DNA of 64,000 bases from CBDBBY01 sp965203215 (GTDB lineage Bacteria; Pseudomonadota; Alphaproteobacteria; Rhodobacterales; Rhodobacteraceae): the NCBI GenBank assembly GCA_965203215.1, contig CBDBBY010000001.1:4588001-4652000 (forward strand), written 5' to 3'. Each line of letters opens with the position of its first letter. Position 1 is the first letter of the stretch. The notes under the pieces were generated by a model. It searched no databases. It was not told where the DNA came from and saw only the letters and a program-made list of their open reading frames with translations. The position numbers were made by a program, and so were the translations under genes. Below, piece by piece: positions 18,661 to 28,048 of this stretch.

Positions 18661-20571
18661 GTGCCGTCGACTTTGAAGAATTTGCTGATCTGGCTTCTGC
18701 TGATTGGCTTGGTCGTCGTTTTGTTCAATGTGTTCACCGGAGGTCCTTCGGCGATGCAGCCGAGGGAAATCTCGTATTCCAATTTCGTTGAAAGGGTCAA
18801 AGCCGGAGAGGTGTCGCGCGCCGTCCTCGACGGCGAGAAGGTCGTGTTCTCCACGACCGACAACTCCGAATTCACGACCATCAAGCCGAGGGAGGTCGAC
18901 GTCACCGAGCTGCTGATGGACAATGGCGTCCAGATCGAGGCGAAATCCCAGGAGCCGAGCGGGTTCATGGCCTTCGTCGGTCCGCTCCTGCCGTTCCTCA
19001 TTCTGATCGGCGTGTGGGTCTTCCTGATGAACAGGATGCAGGGGGGCGGCCGCGGCGGCGCAATGGGATTCGGGAAATCCAAAGCCAAGCTGCTCAACGA
19101 GCGGCGAGATCCGATAACGTTCGATGACGTCGCGGGGATCGACGAAGCCAAGGAGGAGGTCGAGGAAATCGTCGAATTCCTCAAGGATACGAGGAAATAC
19201 TCGCGATTGGGGGCGACGATCCCCAAGGGCGCGCTCCTCGTGGGGCCGCCCGGCACCGGAAAGACGCTGCTCGCTCGCGCGATCGCCGGCGAGGCGAAAG
19301 TGCCGTTCTTTTCAATATCCGGGTCGGATTTCGTGGAGATGTTCGTCGGCGTCGGCGCCTCTCGCGTCCGGGACATGTTCGAGCAAGCCAAAAAGAACGC
19401 GCCGTGCATCGTGTTCATCGACGAGATCGATGCGGTCGGCCGGTCGCGCGGCATCGGCATCGGCGGCGGCAATGACGAGCGCGAGCAGACGCTCAATCAA
19501 CTCCTCGTCGAAATGGACGGATTCGAGGAGAACGACGGAGTCATCATCATTGCCGCGACCAACCGGCCCGACGTGCTCGACAGCGCACTTCGCCGTCCCG
19601 GCAGGTTCGACCGGCAGATCTTCGTGCCCAACCCCGACATCGGCGGCCGGCGGAAGATATTGGGCGTCCACACGAAGAAGCGTCCGCTGGGACCGGATGT
19701 CGATCTCGGCGTCATCGCGAGAGGCACGCCGGGCTTTTCGGGCGCCGATCTGGCGAATCTCGTCAACGAGGCGGCGCTCAGGGCCGGGCGCGTCGATCGA
19801 AGCTACATCACGATGGAGGACTTCGAGCAGGCGAAGGACAAGGTCATGCTCGGGGCGGAGCGGCGCTCCATGGTCATGTCCGAAGACGAGCGGAAGCTGA
19901 CCGCCTACCACGAATCGGGCCATGCGATCGTGGGGATGAATGTTCCGCAGCACGATCCGATCTACAAGGTTTCGATCATCCCTCGCGGAGCCGCGCTCGG
20001 AATCATGATGAGCCTGCCGGAACGCGATCCTCTTTCGGTGACCTACAGGAAATATCTGTCGACGATCACGATGGCGATGGGAGGCAAGGCTGCGGAGTCG
20101 ATCAAGTTCGGAGACGAAAACGTGACGTCCGGAGCGGCAAGCGACATTGATCAGGCGACGAAGATAGCGCGGAAAATGGTTTCGAAGTTCGGAATGTCCC
20201 CGAAGCTCGGCAATATCAGCTATTCGGATGAAAGCGACATGTACTCCGCGGCCTTCGGGCAAGGCGGCACCAGCGAAGAGTCAAAGAAGCTGATCGAGGA
20301 GGAAACCCGAAGGATCGTCACCGAATCCTGGGACTCCGCGACGACAATTCTCAGGGAGCGCTGGTCGGAGGTTGAAAGCCTCGCCAATGGTCTGCTTGAA
20401 TATGAAACCCTGACCGGTCAGGAGATCACGCAGATCCTTGCCGGAGAGTCTTTGGACAAGGACGGCGAGGACAGCTCCTCGAGCAACGCAGGGACGGCGA
20501 CCGCTGTTCCGAAGACCAGCAAGCCGCGGGCGCGGGGGACGGGCGGCCAGCTGGAGCCGGAGCCGACCTAA
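18661..20571 (+). CDS. ftsH: ATP-dependent zinc metalloprotease FtsH, full-length copy
   Basis: FtsH is the membrane-bound AAA+ protease that degrades misfolded membrane proteins and regulators such as LpxC. This 636-residue copy has the canonical layout: TM1 at about residues 6-24, a periplasmic domain of about 75 residues, TM2 at about 102-120, Walker A GPPGTGKT at about 194-201, Walker B IVFIDEIDAVG, the second region of homology, and the zinc site AYHESGHAIV at about 417. It starts with GTG at 18661. A 10-bp-stem hairpin follows the stop at once, before a second ftsH gene. Confidence 0.95.
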   Translation: MPSTLKNLLIWLLLIGLVVVLFNVFTGGPSAMQPREISYSNFVERVKAGEVSRAVLDGEKVVFSTTDNSEFTTIKPREVDVTELLMDNGVQIEAKSQEPSGFMAFVGPLLPFLILIGVWVFLMNRMQGGGRGGAMGFGKSKAKLLNERRDPITFDDVAGIDEAKEEVEEIVEFLKDTRKYSRLGATIPKGALLVGPPGTGKTLLARAIAGEAKVPFFSISGSDFVEMFVGVGASRVRDMFEQAKKNAPCIVFIDEIDAVGRSRGIGIGGGNDEREQTLNQLLVEMDGFEENDGVIIIAATNRPDVLDSALRRPGRFDRQIFVPNPDIGGRRKILGVHTKKRPLGPDVDLGVIARGTPGFSGADLANLVNEAALRAGRVDRSYITMEDFEQAKDKVMLGAERRSMVMSEDERKLTAYHESGHAIVGMNVPQHDPIYKVSIIPRGAALGIMMSLPERDPLSVTYRKYLSTITMAMGGKAAESIKFGDENVTSGAASDIDQATKIARKMVSKFGMSPKLGNISYSDESDMYSAAFGQGGTSEESKKLIEEETRRIVTESWDSATTILRERWSEVESLANGLLEYETLTGQEITQILAGESLDKDGEDSSSSNAGTATAVPKTSKPRARGTGGQLEPEPT

Positions 20572-20599
20572 GGTCCCGACGCCGCATTTCGTCGGGACC
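20572..20599 (+). terminator. Hairpin between the two ftsH genes
   Basis: Immediately after the first ftsH stop a perfect 10-bp stem (ggtcccgacg / cgtcgggacc) encloses an 8-base loop. It lacks a U tract, so it could be an attenuator, a Rho-independent terminator of poor quality or an mRNA-stabilising structure. Its position would allow different expression of the two ftsH copies. Confidence 0.5.
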
Positions 20600-20707
20600 G
20601 TTCAAGCGGACCGTCGTCGGCGGACGGGTCGGGACCGGGTCGGCGACGAGCAATGTTCGGCAGTCGCGGCGCTGCCGGTTGGCGAAACTGGGCGGAATTG
20701 GACGAAC

Positions 20708-22300
20708 ATGACTTCCTTCATACTGGGACTGCTATTCCTTGCGCTGATGATCTATCTCATGCGCAAGCAGGCCAACGGCCCCGGCGGAGTGTTCGGATAC
20801 GGGAAATCGCGAGCGAAGCTTCTGACCGAGGACCGTACCAAGGCGACCTTCGCCGACGTCGCGGGCATCGACGAGGCGAAGGAGGAGCTCGAGGAAATCG
20901 TCGAATTCCTGCGAAACCCCGACGTGTTCACGCGGGTCGGCGCCAAGATACCCAAGGGAGCCTTGCTCGTCGGGCCGCCGGGAACAGGAAAGACCTTGCT
21001 CGCGCGCGCGATCGCCGGCGAAGCGGACGTGCCGTTCTTCACGATATCGGGATCGGACTTCGTTGAAATGTTCGTCGGCGTGGGCGCATCCCGCGTGCGC
21101 GACATGTTCGAGCAGGCGAAGAAGAGCGCGCCGTGCATCGTGTTCATCGACGAGATCGATGCGGTCGGCCGCTCGCGGGGAATCGGCATCGGCGGCGGCA
21201 ACGATGAACGAGAGCAAACTCTGAATCAGCTGCTCGTCGAAATGGACGGATTCGAAGGCAACGACGGCGTGGTGATCGTCGCCGCCACCAACCGGCCGGA
21301 CGTTCTGGACACGGCATTGATGCGCCCGGGGCGGTTTGACAGGCGCGTGTATGTTTCGCTGCCGGACCTGAAGGGCAGGGAATCCATCCTCGTCGTTCAC
21401 GGGCGCAAGGTTCGGCTCGGCAATGACGTCGATTTTCGGACGCTGGCGAGGGGCACGCCGAGGTTCTCCGGAGCGGATCTTGCGAATCTCGTCAACGAGG
21501 CGGCGCTCAGGGCCGCCCGCGCAAGGCGCCAGCACGTAATGATGGAGGATTTCGAGAAGGCCAAGGACAAGGTCATTCTCGGGGCGGAGCGTCGATCTTT
21601 GGTCATGACGGAGGACGAAAGGCGGCTGACGGCATACCACGAAGCCGGCCACGCGATCGTCGGCATGAGCGTTCCGCAGCATGATCCGGTGTACAAGGTA
21701 TCGATCATTCCCCGCGGCGCGGCTCTCGGAATCATGGTCAGCCTGCCGGAACGGGATCAGTATTCGTTCACCAAGACGAAATTCCTTTCCCTGATAAAGA
21801 TGGCGATGGGAGGCAAGATTGCGGAAGAGCTGGTGTTCGGGCCTGAGAACGTCTCGTCCGGAGCCAAAAGCGACCTGCAGCAAGCAACCGGCATCGCGCG
21901 CCAGATGGTGGCCGAGTACGGAATGTCGCCTCGGCTCGGCAACATAAGCTACACGAACGATGGGGAATTGGTTCCCGGCGGCATGGGCCGAGGCAATTCG
22001 ACGAGCGAAGAGTCCAAGCGGCTCATTGAGGAAGAGACGCGCCGGATTGTCGAGGAGTGCTGGGATGCCGCCAAGTCGATTCTTGTGGAAAAGCGCGAAC
22101 ACTTGGAAAAGCTTGCGAACGGCCTGCTCGAATACGAAACGCTTACGGGCGATGAAATCAAAACGATTCTTGCCGGCGACGACTTGCGTTCCGAACGGCA
22201 CACCGACTTGCCTTCCGTTCCGAAGCGAAAGGCGACCGTGACGCAGTTTCCGAGTGCCGGGCGTCGGCGCCCGCCTGCCGAGGCAGCGCCGGAGCACTGA
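20708..22300 (+). CDS. Second FtsH-type protease lacking the periplasmic domain
   Basis: This 530-residue paralogue starts directly with one hydrophobic segment (MTSFILGLLFLALMIYLM) equivalent to TM2 of the neighbouring FtsH, followed by the same juxtamembrane motif GVFGYGKSRAKLL. TM1 and the periplasmic domain are absent. The AAA module (Walker A GPPGTGKT about residues 88-95, Walker B IVFIDEIDAVG, arginine fingers in MRPGRFDRRVY) and the protease site AYHEAGHAIV (about 311) are all intact, so it should be active. The frame is open upstream to 20438, but that part reads as a poorly patterned Arg-rich sequence overlapping ftsH and is not chosen. Sequence between copies is close but clearly diverged, with an older duplication likely. 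Confidence 0.88.
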   Translation: MTSFILGLLFLALMIYLMRKQANGPGGVFGYGKSRAKLLTEDRTKATFADVAGIDEAKEELEEIVEFLRNPDVFTRVGAKIPKGALLVGPPGTGKTLLARAIAGEADVPFFTISGSDFVEMFVGVGASRVRDMFEQAKKSAPCIVFIDEIDAVGRSRGIGIGGGNDEREQTLNQLLVEMDGFEGNDGVVIVAATNRPDVLDTALMRPGRFDRRVYVSLPDLKGRESILVVHGRKVRLGNDVDFRTLARGTPRFSGADLANLVNEAALRAARARRQHVMMEDFEKAKDKVILGAERRSLVMTEDERRLTAYHEAGHAIVGMSVPQHDPVYKVSIIPRGAALGIMVSLPERDQYSFTKTKFLSLIKMAMGGKIAEELVFGPENVSSGAKSDLQQATGIARQMVAEYGMSPRLGNISYTNDGELVPGGMGRGNSTSEESKRLIEEETRRIVEECWDAAKSILVEKREHLEKLANGLLEYETLTGDEIKTILAGDDLRSERHTDLPSVPKRKATVTQFPSAGRRRPPAEAAPEH

Positions 22301-22402
22301 AAGTCCGAAGGGTTTGCAGCGACCAAATTCGCATTGGCCGTTTTTGCGATCGCTTGAGATATGCGCCGGCCAAGCGCATGCATCCAGAATTGAGTGTTTC
22401 GA

Positions 22403-22981
22403 ATGACGGCTTTGGTTGAGTCCGGCTTCTCCGGAAAGGTTGCATGGGTGGGCAGCGTCGGAAACCGCGAAGAATCGCTGCGCGCCGAATCTGCGAACGC
22501 AATCCAGCTCATATTCGAAGGGATCGCAGGCGACTCCCACGGCGGGCTGACTCGTCCCTCATGCGTTCGAGTCGAAGATCTCTACGCGCTGGATACGCCT
22601 ATTCGGAATACGCGTCAGGCATCCGTGCTATCCGCTGAGGAGCTGGGTCTCATCGCTAGGGATATGGGAATCGACGAGTTGCCGCCTGCGTTGCTCGGCG
22701 CGAATATCTTGACGTCCGGAATACCCGATTTGACGTTGGTTCCTCCTGCATCGCGCCTTCAGTTCGCGTCCGGCGCAACGCTGGTCGTCGATCTCGAGAA
22801 CCACCCCTGCAATCTCCCGGCGCGGGAAATCGAGAAGGAAATGCCCGGATTCGGGCGCGCGTTCAAGATGGCCGCCATGCGGCGCCGAGGCATCACGGCA
22901 TGGGTCGAGCGCGAAGGGGTCGTGAAGCGGAATGATCGCGTCGCGCTCTTCGTTCCGGCGCAGCCGGCATGGCCGCATTGA
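22403..22981 (+). CDS. MOSC domain-containing protein
   Basis: The 192-residue protein is a single MOSC domain, the fold found in molybdenum-cofactor sulfurase C-termini and in YiiM-like proteins; members bind molybdopterin or sulfur carriers. Motifs seen: GDSHGGLTRPSCVRV, NTRQASVLSAEEL, ALLGANILTSGI and LVVDLENHPCNLP with the conserved cysteine. The start is uncertain: ATG 22403 was chosen, and GTG 22394 is possible. It sits between ftsH and folD with no clear operon partner; the molybdenum hydroxylase operon is 31 kb away. Confidence 0.87.
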   Translation: MTALVESGFSGKVAWVGSVGNREESLRAESANAIQLIFEGIAGDSHGGLTRPSCVRVEDLYALDTPIRNTRQASVLSAEELGLIARDMGIDELPPALLGANILTSGIPDLTLVPPASRLQFASGATLVVDLENHPCNLPAREIEKEMPGFGRAFKMAAMRRRGITAWVEREGVVKRNDRVALFVPAQPAWPH

Positions 22982-23159
22982 AACGGCAAGGGAATTTGAT
23001 CCTTGCAGAGATCCGTTTCCTTCGCCGGCGCCGACGAAATTCGGACTGCGCGCGCCGATTTTGATTTTTCCTGTTGACTTGGGCCAGTTTCCGCTGTGTG
23101 GCGCAGTTTGAACTCAATTGCGGAATTCGGCATGACTTGCGCTGAAGGGAGGACATTCT

Positions 23160-24062
23160 TTGGCTGCGGACATCATTGACGGAAAGGCCGTCGCGCTGGA
23201 GCTTCGGACCAAAGTCGCGACCGGCGTCGGGAAACTCAAGGCGGAAACCGGCGTCACGGCTGGGCTGGCGGTGGTTCTCGTCGGAAACGATCCGGCAAGC
23301 GGAGTCTACGTCCGAAGCAAGGCCCGCCAAACCGAAGAAGCGGGAATGGCTTCGTTCAAGCATGTCCTGGACGCGGACGTCGGCAACGACCGGCTGCTCG
23401 GGCTGGTTGCGGACCTGAACGAGGATTCGAGGGTGCATGGAATTCTCGTGCAGCTTCCGCTTCCCAGCCACTTGGATGCTGAATCGGTCATCAACAATAT
23501 TTCGCCATCGAAGGATGTCGACGGTTTCCACGTATCCAATGCGGGCCGACTGTTCACCGGGCAGCGAGCCTTCGTGCCCTGCACTCCGCTGGGATGCCTT
23601 AAGCTGCTCCGCATGGAGCACGGCGATCTCACGGGACTGAACGCCGTCGTCGTGGGCCGCTCCAACATTGTCGGCAAGCCCATGGCCAGCCTGCTTCTTC
23701 AAGAGAATTGCACGGTATCCATTTGCCATAGCCGGACGCGGGACCTGCCGGGCCTTTGCAGGACCGCCGACATTCTGGTCGTCGCCGTCGGAAGGCCGGA
23801 TTTCGTGAAGGGGAACTGGATCAAGCCGGGCGCGACGGTGATCGACGTGGGCATCAATCGCGTGCCGGCGCCCGACCTCGGCGAAGGCAAGGCGAAACTT
23901 GTCGGCGATGTCGAGTATGAAGCCGCGTCGGGCGTCGCGGGCGCGATCACGCCGGTGCCGGGCGGCGTCGGTCCGATGACGATCGCATGCCTTCTTTCAA
24001 ACACTCTCGATGCGTGCCGCATGTCGCTCGGACTGCCCGTCGAGGACATCCGGCTTTCCTGA
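23160..24062 (+). CDS. folD: Bifunctional methylenetetrahydrofolate dehydrogenase/cyclohydrolase FolD
   Basis: FolD interconverts 5,10-methylene-, methenyl- and 10-formyl-tetrahydrofolate in the cytoplasm. The 300-residue product shows SGVYVRSKARQTEEAGM with the catalytic lysine, VQLPLPSHLDAESVINNISPSKDVDGFH, the NADP-binding VVGRSNIVGKPMASLLL and the C-terminal TPVPGGVGPMTIACLLSNT. The start is a TTG at 23160, supported by GGGAGGA seven bases upstream. The gene converges with pdeM. Confidence 0.95.
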   Translation: MAADIIDGKAVALELRTKVATGVGKLKAETGVTAGLAVVLVGNDPASGVYVRSKARQTEEAGMASFKHVLDADVGNDRLLGLVADLNEDSRVHGILVQLPLPSHLDAESVINNISPSKDVDGFHVSNAGRLFTGQRAFVPCTPLGCLKLLRMEHGDLTGLNAVVVGRSNIVGKPMASLLLQENCTVSICHSRTRDLPGLCRTADILVVAVGRPDFVKGNWIKPGATVIDVGINRVPAPDLGEGKAKLVGDVEYEAASGVAGAITPVPGGVGPMTIACLLSNTLDACRMSLGLPVEDIRLS

Positions 24063-24080
24063 ACGTCGACCGGAACTGCA

Positions 24081-24785
24081 TCAGCCTGCGAAGGGGATTG
24101 AAGGCCGCCGCGACCGCTTCCGCGGGCTCGGCAGCGGAATCGCTTTGGGCGGCCGGCCGAGCGCGATCGCCGTGGCGCCGGTCGCCAACAGCTCGCTGAG
24201 CGGCGGCTGGTCGCAATGCAGACCTCCGGTGTAGGTGCCGTATGCCGGAAGAATCAGCCGCAGGTCGTCCAAGAGGAAGCACGGCCGGGTGAAGCTGCCC
24301 GCTTTGGTCTTGATCGCGATTTTCGGGTGGAAATGACCGGTGACTTCTCCGCTGCCCCCGCCTCTGGCGATATGGCGGAAAGAGAGCGGCGGAACCTTGT
24401 ATTCCGAGGCATGCAATCCGTCGAAACGGTGCGCGCGCGGATCATGATTCCCGCTGATCCACACGCATCGACGGTCCCGCAAGATGGTTTCAAGCTTTTG
24501 CTCGGCCGGAACGCTCAATTCCGCCGCGACGGCATCGTCGTCGAAGCTGTCGCCGAGACACACCAGCATCCTCGGCTGGACTGCATCCACCTCCGTCGCC
24601 AAGCGGTCCAAGGTTTCCATCAATTCGTAGGGCGGGAGCAGGCCGCGTCCGGTTCTCGCCATTCTGGCGGATTTGCCCATATGAAGGTCGGCAACCGCGA
24701 GCAATTGTTTCCTCGGCCAGTAAAGAGCGCCGTTGGCGAGGGCTTGCAGCCGCTCGCCTTGGAACATGAATTCGAAATGCTGCAT
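24081..24785 (-). CDS. pdeM: Ligase-associated DNA-repair metallophosphoesterase PdeM
   Basis: The 234-residue calcineurin-like phosphoesterase matches the PdeM group, found with an ATP-dependent DNA ligase, an Lhr-type helicase and an exonuclease in bacterial repair clusters. Metal-site motifs in order are ADLHMGKS, LGDSFDD, ISGNHDPRAH and GHFHPK, plus ILPAYGTYTGG near the end. It lies 21 bases downstream of the helicase gene on the same strand, so the two form an operon. No ligase gene is visible next to them. Confidence 0.9.
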   Translation of the reverse strand: MQHFEFMFQGERLQALANGALYWPRKQLLAVADLHMGKSARMARTGRGLLPPYELMETLDRLATEVDAVQPRMLVCLGDSFDDDAVAAELSVPAEQKLETILRDRRCVWISGNHDPRAHRFDGLHASEYKVPPLSFRHIARGGGSGEVTGHFHPKIAIKTKAGSFTRPCFLLDDLRLILPAYGTYTGGLHCDQPPLSELLATGATAIALGRPPKAIPLPSPRKRSRRPSIPFAG

Positions 24786-24806
24786 TCGAAGGGATTCCTA
24801 CGGATT

Positions 24807-27323
24807 TCAAACAGCGGCAGAAGGCTTTCGAGTTCCGGTCATTCGAAGCCATTCTTCCGCTTCTTCCGCAATGAGCCGCTCTTGCGCTTTCCCCTTGATG
24901 GGAACCGTTCCGACCTCGAGCAGGAGCGGCGCTGCGAAGGGCGTGACGTGAGGCGCATGCACGTGTTCGATCCGTCCTTCGATTCGAGCAAGCATCTCTT
25001 CAATCCGCGAAAAGTCGATCAATCCTCGCTTCGCCTCCTCGCGCGTCGCCCGCATCAGAAGATGATCCGGGTCGTACTTTTTCAGCGTGTCGAAAATAAT
25101 GTCGGTGGAGAACGTCATCTGCCGCCCTGTCTTGCGCCGCCCCGGAATCAAGCGTTCCACCAAACCGGCGATGATTGCCACGCCTCTGAAGCTTCTTTTC
25201 ATGACCGCGTTTCCGGCAAGCCAGTCTTCGATGTCGTCGAAAATCCGCTTTCGGTTCAGGAGGCAACTCGGATCGCGCACCGGATTCAGCCCCCAAACGA
25301 GAACGGCATAGTCGTTGGCGACCATTCCGAGCGGGTTCAAGTCGGCTTCCTCCATTCGGTGCGTAAGCAGCATTCCGAGCGTTTGCTGGGCATTGTATCC
25401 AGCGAATGCGTAGAAGCACGTGAATTCCCGACTGTTGTGGCGAAAACTTTCCACCAGAATCCTGTCTCGACTTGGAAACTTCGAGATTTTTTCCTGCATC
25501 TCCAGCCAGTTCGCGACCGATTTCGGCAGATCGCGCCTTTCGCCGGACTGCAGATACTGAAGCACCCGGTCGCACAAAAGCGTCGATGTCGCGAACTTGG
25601 TTCCTTTGAAAACAGCAATCTTGGGCGGTCCTCCGGCGTCCCTGCTGACTCGCACTTCCAATTCGGAAAGCCCTTCGAATCGGACGACCTCGCCGCCGAT
25701 CAGAAAAGTGTCGCCCGGCCTCAGCGTCGCCGCGAACATTTCTTCGATTTCGCCGAGCTTCTTGCCGCCGCGGCTCTTTCCAAGCCGTACGCTGAGCGTT
25801 TCAGTCCCGACAATTGTTCCGACGTTCATCCGAATCGATCTGGTCGTCCTTGGGTCCCGCAGCCGCCATTTGCGGTCTTCGGTCTTCATCAGCCTGCGCC
25901 ATCTATCGTAGGCGCGGAGCGCGTATCCTCCGGTCGCGCAGAACTCCAGGCATTCGTCGAAATCCCGCCTCGCAAGACTGCGGTAGGGTCCGGCACGACT
26001 TATTTCAGCGTACAATTCATCGGCATCGAAAGGACCTGAGCATGCCGCGATCAGGATATGCTGGCACAGGACTTCCAGCGGACCGTCCGGGCGCGGCTCG
26101 CCGTCCAGATCGTCGTCTCGGACTGCTTGCAAAGCGGCTTTGCATTCAATCACTTCGAATTGGTTGGCCGGAAGAACCAGCGCCCGGGAAGGCGTGTCGT
26201 ATCGGTGGTTGGAGCGGCCGATCCGTTGAACGAGCCGCTTTACATTCTTCGGAGTGCCGACCTGAATCACGAGATCGACGTCTCCCCAGTCGATGCCGAG
26301 ATCGAGCGTACCGGTGCATACGACTGCACGCAAAGAACCCTCGGCCATTGCTCTCTCGACCCGCTGCCTTGCCTCAAGCGACAACGAGCCGTGGTGGATG
26401 GCTATCGGAAGATCGTCCGCGTTCTCGTGCCACAGGGCCTGGAAAAACAGCTCCGCCTGCGCCCGCGTATTGATGAATATCAGCGCGAGCTTGGAATTTT
26501 TTACGGCCTCCAGCACGGCGCGAGCTCCGTGGCGCCCTCCGCCGCCCAGCCAGGGCGGGGCAGTCTTCGTCTCGAGCATTCCGATATCGGGTCGAGGACC
26601 CGGATCCGCGCGGACGATATTGCAAACGTCGGGATGGTCCGCAAAGAATTCCGCGATTTCGCCGTGATCGCGGACTGTTGCCGACAAGGCGACGCGACGA
26701 AGCTGCGGCGCGATCCCCTGAAGCCTGGACAAGGCAAGCATCAACAGATCGCCGCGCTTGGATTCTGCGAGAGCATGGATCTCGTCGACGACAACGCGCT
26801 TCAGGCATTTGAAAATTCGGCCGGCCTCCGCATAGGTCAGCATGAGGCTCAAAGACTCCGGCGTGGTCAGCAGGACGTGCGGCGGGTCGACCCTTTGCCG
26901 GAGCCTCGTCGTCTGCTTCGTATCGCCGGTGCGCTCTTCGACCCGAATCGGCAGTTCAAGTTCGCTGATCGGGCGGGCGAGATTGCGGCCGATGTCGGCC
27001 GTCAAAGCTTTGAGCGGCGATATGTAAAGCGTGTGAAGGCCCGTCTGAACTGTTTCGGACAATTCAATCAGGCTGGGAAGAAATCCGGCGAGCGTTTTTC
27101 CGCCTCCTGTCGGCGCAACGAGAAGAAGCGCCTTTTCGTCGGCGCGGCGGACGAGCTCCAATTGGTGCGGCCTGACGGTCCAGCCATTTTTTTCGAACCA
27201 GCTCGAAAATGGCTGCGGCAGGAGATCAGTCTCACGACTGCACGGTCCGGCCGCTGACGAGCGATGCAAGCGGCGCCGTCGGTTGCGGGAGGTCAAAGGC
27301 GCGCCGGCTGGACTTTCCAGCAT
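24807..27323 (-). CDS. Ligase-associated DEXH-box DNA helicase (Lhr family)
   Basis: A large superfamily 2 helicase of about 815-838 residues. Motifs: Q-region WTVRPHQLELVRRADEKALLLVAPTGGGKTLAGFLP (Walker A), DEIHALAESKRGD (DEIH box), LSATVRD (motif III), FINTRAQAEL and GTLDLGIDWGDVDLVIQVGTPKNVKRLVQRIGRSNHR (motifs V-VI). The C-terminal half is the winged-helix and Lhr core region. Together with pdeM it represents the ligase-associated DNA damage response pair. The start is uncertain: the ORF opens at ATG 27323, but the conserved part begins about 35 residues later and no good RBS is seen. Confidence 0.9.
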   Translation of the reverse strand: MLESPAGAPLTSRNRRRRLHRSSAAGPCSRETDLLPQPFSSWFEKNGWTVRPHQLELVRRADEKALLLVAPTGGGKTLAGFLPSLIELSETVQTGLHTLYISPLKALTADIGRNLARPISELELPIRVEERTGDTKQTTRLRQRVDPPHVLLTTPESLSLMLTYAEAGRIFKCLKRVVVDEIHALAESKRGDLLMLALSRLQGIAPQLRRVALSATVRDHGEIAEFFADHPDVCNIVRADPGPRPDIGMLETKTAPPWLGGGGRHGARAVLEAVKNSKLALIFINTRAQAELFFQALWHENADDLPIAIHHGSLSLEARQRVERAMAEGSLRAVVCTGTLDLGIDWGDVDLVIQVGTPKNVKRLVQRIGRSNHRYDTPSRALVLPANQFEVIECKAALQAVRDDDLDGEPRPDGPLEVLCQHILIAACSGPFDADELYAEISRAGPYRSLARRDFDECLEFCATGGYALRAYDRWRRLMKTEDRKWRLRDPRTTRSIRMNVGTIVGTETLSVRLGKSRGGKKLGEIEEMFAATLRPGDTFLIGGEVVRFEGLSELEVRVSRDAGGPPKIAVFKGTKFATSTLLCDRVLQYLQSGERRDLPKSVANWLEMQEKISKFPSRDRILVESFRHNSREFTCFYAFAGYNAQQTLGMLLTHRMEEADLNPLGMVANDYAVLVWGLNPVRDPSCLLNRKRIFDDIEDWLAGNAVMKRSFRGVAIIAGLVERLIPGRRKTGRQMTFSTDIIFDTLKKYDPDHLLMRATREEAKRGLIDFSRIEEMLARIEGRIEHVHAPHVTPFAAPLLLEVGTVPIKGKAQERLIAEEAEEWLRMTGTRKPSAAV

Positions 27324-27630
27324 TCATTTCCGTCGCGGAACGCGCCGTCCGAGCGGGTCGAAGCGGTGCAGTCGCATTCAGGAGCCGGACGAGAAAATTG
27401 CAAATTCGGACCAGCCAATTTCCGAGTCTTCAAAAGGGGCAACGAAAATCGTTTAACGCCGTTCGGCCGCATAGAAAACTGTCGCGCATCCGCGTTCAAG
27501 AGTTGTTTGAAGAATTGCCGAGTTGGCGAGGGCAAGGGATCGTTTCGCGCAGAGCTGCCGCGAGTGAAACCGCGGTGGGCAAGGCTGCCGGTTGCAAGAC
27601 GGTTTCGCCGGAACTATACATTTCCGCAGA
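27324..27630. other. Intergenic region upstream of tRNA-Cys
   Basis: About 300 bases with no recognisable gene. It should contain the promoters of the leftward helicase operon and of the tRNA-Cys gene. Open frames here show no family features. Confidence 0.5.
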
Positions 27631-27704
27631 GGCGAGTTGGCGGAATGGTTACGCAGCGGATTGCAAATCCGTGTATACCGGTTCGATTCCGGTACTCGCC
27701 TCCA
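27631..27704 (+). tRNA. tRNA-Cys (GCA)
   Basis: A 74-base cloverleaf with CCA encoded: acceptor ggcgagt pairs with actcgcc, the anticodon stem gcgga/tccgt encloses the loop ttgcaaa with anticodon GCA, and the T arm reads ccggttcgattccgg. It marks the left edge of the accessory region and may be an integration site, although no duplicated 3' end was found by eye. Confidence 0.95.
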
Positions 27705-28048
27705 TCCAAGAGCTTACAGATCTGGCATTCAGGTCCGATCTTCGCCGAGTTTGCCATCGGACAGGCGTCCGCGGCGCGGCTTCGGATACCGCGATTCGAT
27801 TACATCCCGCATGCGAAATCCTCCGAAGATCCGCACGAAAACCGCTCGGTGCAGGGAAACGACGCAGAATCAGACCAGGATCGTGCGTTCCCGGTGGCGA
27901 AATGCAGAGATTCAATTATAGGATCCAGAGCACTGAGAGGTTTTGTTCGGACACAGCCTTATTCTGATGTAGCAATTTGTGCCCATACGGCTGCAGTTTC
28001 GCGGCGCTATTTGCCGAGGAAGATTCAGACCGGCTTCGGGAGAACAGG
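27705..28048. other. Spacer between tRNA-Cys and acyl-CoA ligase gene
   Basis: About 340 bases in which I see no gene, integrase or clear repeat. The short frames that cross it lack conserved motifs. It may hold the boundary between core and acquired DNA. Confidence 0.4.

Noticed and set aside
20438..20707. In-frame 5' extension of the second ftsH-type gene
   Set aside because: The 90 extra residues are Arg-rich and overlap the 3' end of the first ftsH in another frame; the conserved part starts at ATG 20708 with a hydrophobic helix.
20732..22540. A 602-codon open frame on the - strand opposite the second ftsH
   Set aside because: It lies antisense to a fully conserved ftsH-type gene and has no domain pattern; it is a shadow frame caused by the high-GC codon bias.
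24216..26039. A 607-codon + strand frame
   Set aside because: It is antisense to pdeM and the Lhr-type helicase, both with intact catalytic motifs.
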